Shown here piece after piece: positions 1 through 6,519 of a stretch of 7,827 nucleotides of DNA; position 1 is the stretch's first letter; every line of letters starts with the position of its first letter. A program made the position numbers and the translations under genes. The DNA comes from Acidimicrobiia bacterium (GTDB lineage Bacteria; Actinomycetota; Acidimicrobiia; Spongiisociales; SHLN01), in assembly GCA_013043085.1 (NCBI GenBank), contig JABDOU010000322.1, positions 1 to 7,827 on the forward strand, read 5' to 3'. A model generated the notes under the pieces. That model was not told the origin of the DNA. It searched no databases and worked only from the letters and a program-made list of their open reading frames with translations.

Positions 1-1007
1 TCGGATCGGGGCTACGCACCGGCGGTCCCCCCAAACTGGTGATTCCATGGATCGAACCGGCCTTCGAGGTCGGCGGTTTGGCGGACCACCGTGCACCTGA
101 GGTGATCCTGCGCATAGGACGTATGCCAACAGCCAAGGCCTTCTCACAATGGTTGACACGTCATCATGAGGTGCCGGTGGTTCTGGTCAACAGCCATGTC
201 GAGACTCACGACTTCACCGGAACCTCGGCCGCAACGATCCAGAGCTCCCCGAAAGAGGCCCTCGACAGCCTGGGCGAGGGGGCAGGACGGGATACGGAAT
301 GGCTCGTTGCATGGGAGCGTGCGTCTGCGAGGGCGGATCACGCAGTCGCCACCGCGCTGCTACCTTCGAGCGAAACCGCCGAGACCGTTGCCTCGCTTCG
401 TCAACTCGATGACGGAACCTCGGTACATTTGGCCAGCTCCATGCCTATACGACACGCTGATGGATTTGTAGGCAACCTCGAGCACCACATTCGCGTACTC
501 GTCAATCGCGGCACAAACGGCATCGATGGCACGATCGCAACCACACTCGGAGAATCGATGGCGTTAGATGGGCCGGCCGTGGCAATTCTCGGTGACATCG
601 CATTCCTGCACGATGCAGGTGGGCTACTGGCTGCGGGCCGCAGCGGTCGCAACCTGACCCTTGTGGTATTGGACAACGGTGGTGGTGGCATCTTCTCGTT
701 CTTGCCCATCGCAGATGTGTTGCCGGGCGAGACGTTCAACCGTCTGTTCAGGACGCCCCACCGAACAGACATCAGAGCTCTGGCGGAGGCGGCGGGGGCT
801 CGCGTGCACACCGATGTCGAAGCGATACAGAATGCCACGCGCACTCCAGGACTCGATGTAGTCGTTCTGGAAACCGACATGAACCCGGTTCCAGCGTTTC
901 GAGCGGCCAAACGCGCAGCAGGAGCGGCCATGCTGGCAGAAGACCATGTGGAAGAAGAAGCCGCTGAAGGCCACATCGCACCAGACCAGAATGACCAGGA
1001 TGCCTGA
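1..1007 (+). CDS. menD: MenD, SEPHCHC synthase (menaquinone biosynthesis), C-terminal part
   Basis: This is 2-succinyl-5-enolpyruvyl-6-hydroxy-3-cyclohexene-1-carboxylate synthase, a ThDP-dependent cytoplasmic enzyme joining isochorismate and 2-oxoglutarate (as succinic semialdehyde-ThDP). The frame is already open at the left edge (first whole codon at 3), so the N-terminus is missing: about 334 of a usual 550-580 residues are present. The GTG at 39 is internal, not a start. Family signatures seen are PEVILRIGRMPTAK (96-137), SSMPIR (435-452, matching the substrate-binding Ser and Arg of E. coli MenD), NRGTNGIDGT (504-533), and the ThDP/metal motif that starts with GD at 591 and ends in LDNGGGGIFSFLP (669-707). 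The C-terminus carries an acidic tail of about 25 residues (EDHVEEEAAEGH and on) with no obvious family counterpart. The stop overlaps the start of menC, which suggests one transcript and translational coupling. Identity is secure; only the missing part is unknown. Confidence 0.95.
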   Translation, partial: GSGLRTGGPPKLVIPWIEPAFEVGGLADHRAPEVILRIGRMPTAKAFSQWLTRHHEVPVVLVNSHVETHDFTGTSAATIQSSPKEALDSLGEGAGRDTEWLVAWERASARADHAVATALLPSSETAETVASLRQLDDGTSVHLASSMPIRHADGFVGNLEHHIRVLVNRGTNGIDGTIATTLGESMALDGPAVAILGDIAFLHDAGGLLAAGRSGRNLTLVVLDNGGGGIFSFLPIADVLPGETFNRLFRTPHRTDIRALAEAAGARVHTDVEAIQNATRTPGLDVVVLETDMNPVPAFRAAKRAAGAAMLAEDHVEEEAAEGHIAPDQNDQDA

Positions 1008-1986
1008 GCTCACGATTACCGACGGCTTTCTCTGGCGCCATGACTCGGCATCTCCGCTGGTGTTGATAATCAAAGATATCGACGGCCGCACCGGATACGG
1101 TCAAGCTGCTCCGCTCGTAGGGCGCACGTCAACGACTCTGGAAGCATGCAGGCAAGCTCTCTTGGCTCTCCTGAACCGACTTCCGGCCTGGGCGGAGCCA
1201 TCGCTCGCCGCCGGCGGTTCCATGCCGGCGGAGGCGTCGATGGCGTGGGAGACTGCGGTCGCCGATCTCCAGGCCCAGGCACGAGGAATGTCACTTGGCC
1301 GGTACCTCGACGAAGCGGCCTCGGATGCCATCGAAGCAAATGGATTGGTCGATCGCACCACAGACCCGCTCGACGTCGTGGCGGAGGGCTATCAATGCAT
1401 CAAGGTGAAAGTTGGCCACCAGCCATCCGAGGAATTGAGGCGCATCGCCATGGTCCGGAATGCACTAGGAAGCGACGGCACCATCCGTCTGGACGCCAAC
1501 CAGACCTTCTCCCCCTCCGAGGCCCTTTCGTTCATGCAACGTGCCTCCCAATTCGATATCTCCTATATCGAAGAACCAACGCCGGATGTCACTACGTGGC
1601 GAGGCCTCTTCGAGACAACAGGCATGAAGATCGCAGCCGATGAATCCATAGCCAGCCGAACCGCGGCCGAAGAATTTCTTGCTGGACGCCAGGCAGACAT
1701 CCTCGTTCTCAAACCAGCATTGTGGTCGTCCCCCCGGTCCGTTCTGGACACGGTTCGCGATGCCAAAAGCGAGGGCTACGGAGTCACTATTACGTCGGCG
1801 CTAGATGGTGTCCTCGGGACTTTGCTGGCAGGGCATATTGCGGCGATTGCCGGACCGAACCCGGCCGGACTGGGATGGGGAGACGTACGAGCCGATGAGC
1901 TTGAATGGACGAGCGTCGCACCCGGACCGAGATTTGAGTTACCGATCGGCCTCGGCGTCACCCGCGATCTGCAGCTTCAATACTGA
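1000..1986 (+). CDS. menC: MenC, o-succinylbenzoate synthase
   Basis: Enolase-superfamily enzyme that dehydrates SHCHC to o-succinylbenzoate. Counting from the ATG at 1000 (328 residues), the full catalytic set is visible: KVK at 135-137 (acid/base Lys), RLDANQ with metal ligand D165, IEEP with E191, ADES with D214, and LVLKP with the second catalytic K238. The N-terminal capping domain is residues 1 to about 100 and the barrel follows. The start is uncertain. In-frame ATGs lie at 946, 991 and 1000; none has a well-spaced Shine-Dalgarno. The 1000 or 991 start fits the usual MenC N-terminus (a short strand leading to the GYGQAAPL segment), whereas 946 would add 18 charged residues with no family support. 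The start overlaps the menD stop by 8 nt, so coupling to menD is likely. The 3' end overlaps convergent menE by 48 nt. The enolase superfamily also holds N-acylamino-acid racemases and muconate enzymes, but the menD and menE neighbours settle the role. Confidence 0.93.
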   Translation: MPELTITDGFLWRHDSASPLVLIIKDIDGRTGYGQAAPLVGRTSTTLEACRQALLALLNRLPAWAEPSLAAGGSMPAEASMAWETAVADLQAQARGMSLGRYLDEAASDAIEANGLVDRTTDPLDVVAEGYQCIKVKVGHQPSEELRRIAMVRNALGSDGTIRLDANQTFSPSEALSFMQRASQFDISYIEEPTPDVTTWRGLFETTGMKIAADESIASRTAAEEFLAGRQADILVLKPALWSSPRSVLDTVRDAKSEGYGVTITSALDGVLGTLLAGHIAAIAGPNPAGLGWGDVRADELEWTSVAPGPRFELPIGLGVTRDLQLQY

Positions 1987-3078
1987 TCGAGCGAGTTTGC
2001 CAAGACCTGCTCTGGGTAGCTCGTCGATCACGATCAGCCGGTGGGGTGCTTCGAAGTCCGGTCTCGTTTCCTTGACCAGCGCGCGTAGCTCTGCGAGCTC
2101 AGGAATATGAGAGCCGTCGACCGGCACGACCACGGCGGTGACCACTTCGCCCCACTCTTCATCTGGAATACCGACGACCGCAACGTCCGCAATCGATGCG
2201 TGGGAACGAAGACGTTCCTCAATTGGCTCGGGTGAGATGGTCTCTCCCCCCGTGGTAATCAGATCGTCGGCGCGACCGAGGACCGTGAGCATTCCTGAGG
2301 CATCGAGTTCGCCCCGATCCCCGGTGACGAGCCAATCCCCGTCCAGCATCGGGGAATCGTCCCGATAGGCGCGAGCGAGCGTTGGACCCTGCAGATGCAC
2401 AATTCCGTCAACCACCCGAACTGCAATCCCGGACAACGGACGGCCTTCGTACACGACACCACCTCCGGACTCGGTCAGTCCATACGTCGCCACTGTGTTG
2501 GCCGCTCGGACGCTTGGCATCCGACCTCCCCCAAGAAGGATTTTTCGAAATTCTGATGGATCGATCCGGCCCAACGTCGTCGGAACGAGTGATACGAGTG
2601 TTGCGCCCTCGTGTGCCTCCTCCATGACGGCCGTCGCATCGAATCCAGGCAGGATCGATACCGGGGTGCCCGTGACGTGACCCCTGATCCAGACGCTCAA
2701 ACCGCCAATGTGGAAGAACGGAAGACAGGCAAGCCACCTGTCGGAGCCGGGGTCGACGGTGAGAGCAGACGACGTGATCCGGGCTGCGTACCGTACAGCT
2801 TCATGGGTGAGGATCACGCCCTTGGGACGACCGGTCGTGCCGCTCGTCGCGATGACCAGAGCATCGCCCGTTGCCACCGGTCTTGCATGATCGCGCGACA
2901 CCGTTCCGGTCTCGGTAATCCACCTTGCGGGGGCCAGGTCATCGAGCAGATCGGACAGGGCTTTCGCGGGTAGTCCCGGATTGACCGGAGCAACCGCGTC
3001 ACCGGCGTCCCATGCCGCGAGCACGTGTCTGACGAAACCGGGGCCAGGGGGAACAGAGAGGGCGACCAGGTCGGGCAT
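1939..3078 (-). CDS. menE: MenE, o-succinylbenzoate-CoA ligase
   Basis: Adenylate-forming (ANL superfamily) ligase that activates o-succinylbenzoate with ATP and then transfers it to CoA, supplying MenB. The 379 residues show the motifs in order: P-loop TSGTTGRPKG (78-87), FFHIGG (121-126), YGLTES (199-204), TGDRGELD (252-259), LGRADDLITTGGE hinge (267-279), and the C-terminal catalytic lysine in LPRAGLGKLARS (K361). It is shorter than E. coli MenE (about 450) because the N-terminal region before the P-loop is only about 75 residues, as in other short actinobacterial forms. The ATG at 3078 is well supported: AGGG lies 8 nt upstream and an in-frame TAG eight codons upstream rules out a longer protein. 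It is transcribed against menDC, with antisense 3' ends overlapping menC, and diverges from the ATPase gene over 34 bp, so its promoter must reach into that neighbour. Acyl-CoA ligases are hard to assign by sequence alone; the menDC context gives the specificity. Confidence 0.9.
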   Translation of the reverse strand: MPDLVALSVPPGPGFVRHVLAAWDAGDAVAPVNPGLPAKALSDLLDDLAPARWITETGTVSRDHARPVATGDALVIATSGTTGRPKGVILTHEAVRYAARITSSALTVDPGSDRWLACLPFFHIGGLSVWIRGHVTGTPVSILPGFDATAVMEEAHEGATLVSLVPTTLGRIDPSEFRKILLGGGRMPSVRAANTVATYGLTESGGGVVYEGRPLSGIAVRVVDGIVHLQGPTLARAYRDDSPMLDGDWLVTGDRGELDASGMLTVLGRADDLITTGGETISPEPIEERLRSHASIADVAVVGIPDEEWGEVVTAVVVPVDGSHIPELAELRALVKETRPDFEAPHRLIVIDELPRAGLGKLARSVLKLQIAGDAEADR

Positions 3079-3100
3079 CGTTGCGACCCTAGCCCCTCTC

Positions 3101-3106
3101 TAAACT
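3101..3106 (+). promoter_or_regulatory. Putative -10 box for a leaderless start of the AAA+ gene
   Basis: TAAACT fits the TANNNT -10 pattern common in actinobacteria and ends 6 nt before the ATG at 3113, which would place the transcription start on or next to the A of the start codon. The stretch before the ATG is C-rich with no Shine-Dalgarno, consistent with a leaderless mRNA. No -35 box with standard spacing is clear; TTGCGA at 3081-3086 would give only 14 nt. This is inferred from pattern and spacing alone. Confidence 0.45.
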
Positions 3107-3112
3107 CGCCCA

Positions 3113-5149
3113 ATGCGATTTGTCGTCCGATCCGGCTCTGACCCGTTTGGCAGGGCCGACCCCACCATGTTGAGGGCGATGGGTTTACCGGGCGGCGGCG
3201 TTGCAACGGTAGGCAACACCAACGTGCTCATCCGACCCGGCGAGGTAGCCGTTACCAACACCCTGCTACTTGGTCCCCGCACCATGGGGAACGCCGAAGT
3301 GTCCGAAGGTCAATCGATCGAGGTCAAACGTTCACTGTTGCCCCAGGCTCAGCAAGTCGTGCTGGCGAGCGGTGATTTGCCACTCGATGCGCGGCACGTT
3401 GCTCGTGCACTGCAGGGAATTCCCGTTACCGTCGGTGATCGGGTCGTGATCAATACCTCGTACGCCGACGATCCCGAGCACGACCAGCGCATCGAGGTCA
3501 GGATCGAATCAGTCGAACCAGGGCCTTCCGGACTCGTAGGGTCGGGCACGATGGTGGCTACGCAGGCCGACGTTGATGCTGCCACCTCCGACGAAGGAAC
3601 CACCGGACCAGTTGCACCAACGACGGCCCAGGCCCTCCTGGCAGGGCTGGACGTCGAGCTCGATACGCTCTCCGGCTGGCTGGCATTGTTGACGTCGGCC
3701 GGCAACCTGCCGAAGACATGGGGGTTGCCGAAGGTCGCCGGGGTACTCATTGAAGGCCCGAGCGGCGTCGGGAAAGCTGAACTCGTGACTGCCGCGGCTG
3801 CGGCTGCCGGCGCCAAGCTCGAAGAAATCTCGCTCAACCTCGTTTTCAAACCCGAACGGCTATTGGATCGCCTCGAGCCGGCCGCCAAGAACAGCGAGCC
3901 TCCAACCGTCATCTACCTCGACCACCTGGAAGCCATGGCCGGCCCGGATGGCATGTTTCGCTCCCAGGTCGGAGCCATATTGCGCTGGTTCCTCGACGCG
4001 GTCGCCGAACGACCCGGTGTTGCGACCGTACTAGGGGTTTCATCCCGAAGCGCATTAGACGAGTCCGTTGCCGCCTCACCGCTCCTGCCCCGATCTCTTT
4101 CGATTCCGCCACCGGACCTCAAGCGTCGTCGGATGCTCTTTGAGGCCTCGCTGGCCAAAGTACCTACAGCCAAAGACATCGACTACGACCGGCTCGCAGC
4201 GAAATCGGCCGGCTTTTCAGGTGCCGATGTGCTGGCCGCCGTCGTACATGCGTCAGCGAAAGTAGTTCGCAACGACGGAGTGGTTTCCACTGAGATCGCG
4301 ATCGAGGCTATCGGCGAAACGACGCCATCACTCGGTTCCGTCTCGCTTGGCGACATGCCTTCATATGGATTCGGCAAGGTAGCCAACCTCGATGAAGTCA
4401 AGCAGCGCCTGACCGAGGCGGTCATTTGGCCCATTCAGGATCCCAAGAGGTTTGAGCGCATGGGGATCGATCCTCCCCGCGGGATTCTCCTCTACGGCCC
4501 TCCCGGAACCGGTAAAACGTACGTAACTCGAGCCCTGGCACACGAAGCAGGTGCCGCGTTCTTCGCCGTGAAGGGTGCCGAATTATTGGACAAGTTCGTT
4601 GGTGAGTCAGAGCGAGGCGTGCGGGAACTCTTCAATCGTGCAAGGGCGGCGGCCCCGTCCATCATCTTCTTTGACGAATTCGATGCCCTGGCACCGGTAC
4701 GAGGCAACTCCACGAACAATGTCACGGACTCGGTCGTGGCAGCACTCCTCACCGAGATCGACGGCGTATCGGATCTCGGCGACGTGGTGATTGTCGCCGC
4801 CACGAATCGCAAGGATCTGGTTGATCCGGCGCTGCTTCGCGGCGGCCGCCTGGAGACCCATATCTTGCTCGACCTTCCCGTCAAAGAATCACGGTTGGCT
4901 CTCCTCGAGATCAGCGATGTCCCGCTTGCCGACGATGTCGACCTCGACCGCCTGGCCGATGTCACCGAAGGATTGTCGTTCGCGGACCTGACGTCTCTGC
5001 TTCGCGAAGCGGCGCTGAACGTCCTTCGCAAGACCGGCATCGGAACCGAGGCCGATGCGTCGCTCGGTGATCGAGAGCTCGTGGTCACATGGTCCGACCT
5101 TGAACAGGCGCTGTCGAGATTCAGGAAAGAAACCGAACGAGTTCTGTGA
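3113..5149 (+). CDS. Cdc48/p97-like AAA+ ATPase with degenerate first AAA domain
   Basis: A 678-residue type II AAA+ unfoldase or segregase of the Cdc48/VAT/p97 group, cytoplasmic. Residues 1 to about 85 look like the double-psi barrel and about 86-155 the second N subdomain (IPVTVGDRVVI then IESVEPGPSGLV). The D1 AAA domain spans about 165-400 and D2 about 410-678. D2 is intact: Walker A GPPGTGKT (462-469), pore loop KGAELLDKFVG (487-497, aromatic F495), Walker B FFDE (519-522), sensor-1 N565 and arginine fingers R576 and R579. D1 is eroded: Walker A GPSGVGKA ends in Ala222 instead of Ser/Thr, Walker B is YLDH with His271 in place of the catalytic Glu, the sensor-1 Asn is replaced in VSSRS, and no arginine-finger pair follows. 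ATP turnover is therefore expected only in D2. The C-terminus (ERVL) has no HbYX motif. The nearest relative I know is the mycobacterial Cdc48-like protein (Rv0435c/Msm0858, Cpa), reported to interact with the proteasome. Neighbours do not tell its substrate. Confidence 0.9.
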   Translation: MRFVVRSGSDPFGRADPTMLRAMGLPGGGVATVGNTNVLIRPGEVAVTNTLLLGPRTMGNAEVSEGQSIEVKRSLLPQAQQVVLASGDLPLDARHVARALQGIPVTVGDRVVINTSYADDPEHDQRIEVRIESVEPGPSGLVGSGTMVATQADVDAATSDEGTTGPVAPTTAQALLAGLDVELDTLSGWLALLTSAGNLPKTWGLPKVAGVLIEGPSGVGKAELVTAAAAAAGAKLEEISLNLVFKPERLLDRLEPAAKNSEPPTVIYLDHLEAMAGPDGMFRSQVGAILRWFLDAVAERPGVATVLGVSSRSALDESVAASPLLPRSLSIPPPDLKRRRMLFEASLAKVPTAKDIDYDRLAAKSAGFSGADVLAAVVHASAKVVRNDGVVSTEIAIEAIGETTPSLGSVSLGDMPSYGFGKVANLDEVKQRLTEAVIWPIQDPKRFERMGIDPPRGILLYGPPGTGKTYVTRALAHEAGAAFFAVKGAELLDKFVGESERGVRELFNRARAAAPSIIFFDEFDALAPVRGNSTNNVTDSVVAALLTEIDGVSDLGDVVIVAATNRKDLVDPALLRGGRLETHILLDLPVKESRLALLEISDVPLADDVDLDRLADVTEGLSFADLTSLLREAALNVLRKTGIGTEADASLGDRELVVTWSDLEQALSRFRKETERVL

Positions 5150-5165
5150 GTGTCTGGCCGTTCGC

Positions 5166-5585
5166 TCAGCCGGTGAAGATGTATCCGGCAGCGACGGCCA
5201 GCAACAACACAACCATCAGGACTACGACCCAGGCAGGCAGGATCTGAGGACGGTCAACCGGTCCCGGGAGCCGAATTGGCAGACTTGGCGTCTGCATCAC
5301 TTGTCGATCCGCCGCCGACGTTCCCAATCCGACGACTTCGGTTGCTGTCCCGAGCCGAAGCGCCCCGACGTCGACTGTCTCACGAGCCGGCTCCGTCGAG
5401 GTCATCAACACATCGTCGCCACCCGGCGAACCGTGGTCATCGTCCGACAGAGGTGCCACGGGCCAGCTACTGACGAGGGCCTTGCCCGATGCAGAGCGGA
5501 CTGAAGCGACCTGGAGGCCGCGGCCACAGAAAGGGCAATACGAACTCTTGCGATGTCTGATGGGACCGCACTGGATGCATTCCAC
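5166..5585 (-). CDS. Hypothetical zinc-ribbon protein with C-terminal transmembrane helix
   Basis: I do not recognise this family. From the GTG at 5585 the protein has 139 residues. It opens with a four-cysteine zinc ribbon (CIQC, ten residues, CPFC; C3, C6, C17, C20), followed by about 95 residues of low-complexity, Ser/Asp/Pro-rich, probably disordered sequence. It ends in one hydrophobic helix (WVVVLMVVLLLAVAAGYIF, about 119-137) and only two more residues, TG. No signal peptide is seen, so a tail-anchored layout with the ribbon in the cytoplasm is likely. The GTG is chosen because GAGGGGA sits 8 nt upstream; a TTG at 5633 in the same frame (155 residues) has no Shine-Dalgarno. It lies 83 nt after hisA on the same strand, so it is probably cotranscribed with it, and it converges on the ATPase gene with a 16-bp gap. 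Coding status is supported by the ribbon, the helix and the ribosome site; function is unknown. Confidence 0.72.
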   Translation of the reverse strand: MECIQCGPIRHRKSSYCPFCGRGLQVASVRSASGKALVSSWPVAPLSDDDHGSPGGDDVLMTSTEPARETVDVGALRLGTATEVVGLGTSAADRQVMQTPSLPIRLPGPVDRPQILPAWVVVLMVVLLLAVAAGYIFTG

Positions 5586-5593
5586 CCGGACTC

Positions 5594-5600
5594 TCCCCTC
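5594..5600 (-). promoter_or_regulatory. Shine-Dalgarno deciding the start of the zinc-ribbon gene
   Basis: Read on the minus strand, GAGGGGA ends 8 nt before the GTG at 5585. It is the only good ribosome-binding site near this reading frame, and it favours the 139-residue form over a TTG start 48 nt further upstream. Confidence 0.6.
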
Positions 5601-5668
5601 GAGCGTCACATGGGATATTCGCGAACTCGCCAACGGTACGCAAATGAAAAAGTTCTCAGATCGCGCAC

Positions 5669-6361
5669 CTACGCCAGGAAATCGACGGCACCCTCGTAGA
5701 GGGCGCGCCCGACAATCGCTCCAGACGCTCCCAATCGGGCCAGGTGTTCAATATCGGAATTGGAAGAGATGCCGCCGGCGGCCACAACAAGAGCATCGGG
5801 TGCCGCGGCAACAACCGCGGCCACGAGCTCGCCATCCGGACCCTCCATCGTTCCATCTCTGGCAATCGCCGTGGTCACCATCCAGGTGACGCCGACATGG
5901 AGCAGCTCGGCAACGACTTCTTGCCACGGCCTTCCGGCCGCCAACCAACCCGAACCCTGTGCCTCGCCATCGCGAATGTCGATGGAAACCGCAATCGCAT
6001 CCGAACCATGGTTACTCACGAGCCGGCCAATGAGGGCCACATCGTGCACGGCTGCTGTTCCCATGACGACACGTGTTGCCCCCGCCGCCAACGCGCGGTC
6101 GACAGACGATGCCGTACGCAAACCTCCACCAACCTGAAAACGCACTCCCCCTTCTGCCATGGCTCGCCACAGAGCGGGAGACGGCACACCCGCCTTCGCC
6201 CCTTCGAGATCCACAACGTGCACCATGGCCGCACCCCGCTCTATCCACAGTTGGGCAGTTTCGACGGGGTCATCGTGGTACACGGTGACGGCGTCGTAGC
6301 TGCCCCTGTGCAGCCGTACGACCTTGCCGTCCAGGACATCGACCGCAGGAAAGATGAACAT
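5669..6361 (-). CDS. hisA: HisA, ProFAR isomerase (histidine biosynthesis)
   Basis: Phosphoribosylformimino-5-aminoimidazole carboxamide ribotide isomerase, the (beta/alpha)8-barrel enzyme that opens the ribose ring by an Amadori rearrangement. The length (230 residues) is close to normal. Catalytic residues sit at the classical Thermotoga positions: D8 (PAVD), D128 (SIDIRDG), T164 and D169 (TAIARDG). The two phosphate-binding glycine motifs are QVGGGLR (76-82) and AAGGIS (194-199). The residue after T164, usually Asp or Glu (TDI), is Ala here. Many actinobacteria use the bifunctional PriA. Here the loop reads GSGW where PriA has an Arg next to that GW, which points to a plain HisA, so a separate TrpF would be expected. 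The ATG at 6361 is supported by AAGG 7 nt upstream. It diverges from yerC-hisG-hisD across 135 bp and is followed by the zinc-ribbon gene. Confidence 0.93.
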   Translation of the reverse strand: MFIFPAVDVLDGKVVRLHRGSYDAVTVYHDDPVETAQLWIERGAAMVHVVDLEGAKAGVPSPALWRAMAEGGVRFQVGGGLRTASSVDRALAAGATRVVMGTAAVHDVALIGRLVSNHGSDAIAVSIDIRDGEAQGSGWLAAGRPWQEVVAELLHVGVTWMVTTAIARDGTMEGPDGELVAAVVAAAPDALVVAAGGISSNSDIEHLARLGASGAIVGRALYEGAVDFLA

Positions 6362-6389
6362 CTCGGTACCTTAGAGGACTACCGGGTTC

Positions 6390-6417
6390 TTGTTGTTGTG
6401 TAGTAACGTGTTAGCCT
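6390..6417 (+). promoter_or_regulatory. Putative promoter of yerC-hisG-hisD
   Basis: TTGTTG (6390-6395) and TAGCCT (6412-6417, TANNNT type) are separated by 16 nt, predicting a start near 6424 and a leader of about 73 nt. Both boxes are imperfect. The main support is position: the -10 box falls inside the palindrome at 6404-6429, as expected of a repressed promoter. TTGTTG (6393-6398) with TGTTAA (6417-6422), 18 nt apart, is an alternative. Confidence 0.4.
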
Positions 6418-6429
6418 GTTAACACATTA
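6404..6429. promoter_or_regulatory. Imperfect 26-bp palindrome, candidate YerC/HisR operator
   Basis: The left arm TAACGTGTTA (6404-6413) and right arm TAACACATTA (6420-6429) are reverse complements at 9 of 10 positions, with a 6-bp centre. A shorter perfect palindrome, TGTTAACA (6417-6424), overlaps the right arm and shares the GTTAAC core of the E. coli trp operator. The site lies between hisA and a gene for a TrpR-family protein and overlaps the putative -10 box of the yerC operon. Dyad and location are seen directly; binding by YerC, and control of hisA as well, are inferred. Confidence 0.55.
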
Positions 6430-6465
6430 ACCGAACGACGGCTACGCGACATCCCGACCGCACAA

Positions 6466-6519
6466 GTGGGCAGCGCTGGCACCAGGACGCATCATCATGA
6501 CATACCAGGCGAACGATGA
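6466..6519 (+). other. Possible histidine-rich leader peptide reading frame
   Basis: A 17-codon frame from GTG at 6466 to TGA at 6517 reads MGSAGTRTHHHDIPGER, with three consecutive CAT codons at 6490-6498. It overlaps the yerC start by 23 nt in another frame, and lies ahead of the his genes where a histidine-sensing leader would be expected. Against it: the GTG has no Shine-Dalgarno, I see no attenuator hairpins, and the CAT repeat covers the yerC ATG and its upstream bases. Treat as a weak candidate. Confidence 0.2.

Noticed and set aside
401..976. Long minus-strand open frame (191 codons) opposite menD
   Set aside because: Serine/arginine-rich composition with no motif; antisense shadow of a secure MenD frame in G+C-rich DNA.
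2611..2973. Plus-strand open frame (120 codons) opposite menE
   Set aside because: Composition of a shadow frame and no ribosome site; menE motifs run through the same bases.
4492..5088. Long minus-strand open frame (198 codons) opposite the ATPase D2 domain
   Set aside because: Very Ser/Arg-rich, no domain signature, and lies entirely against the best-conserved part of the ATPase.
5140..5185. Possible bidirectional terminator between the ATPase and zinc-ribbon genes
   Set aside because: Only a 3-4 bp GGC/GCC pairing and no T-run; too weak to call.
5634..5668. T-run on the minus strand after hisA as an intrinsic terminator
   Set aside because: Five T residues are present but no stable hairpin precedes them, so hisA and the zinc-ribbon gene may be cotranscribed.
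5669..6361. hisA product as bifunctional PriA
   Set aside because: The PriA-specific Arg beside the loop GW is Ser here and the overall pattern is HisA-like; only an assay or a genome-wide trpF search could settle it.
5744..6403. Plus-strand open frame (219 codons) opposite hisA
   Set aside because: His/Arg-rich shadow with no motif; hisA on the other strand has all catalytic residues and a ribosome-binding site.
6471..6478. CAGCGCTG perfect 8-bp palindrome in the yerC leader
   Set aside because: Short, with no loop and no second copy; expected by chance in this composition.
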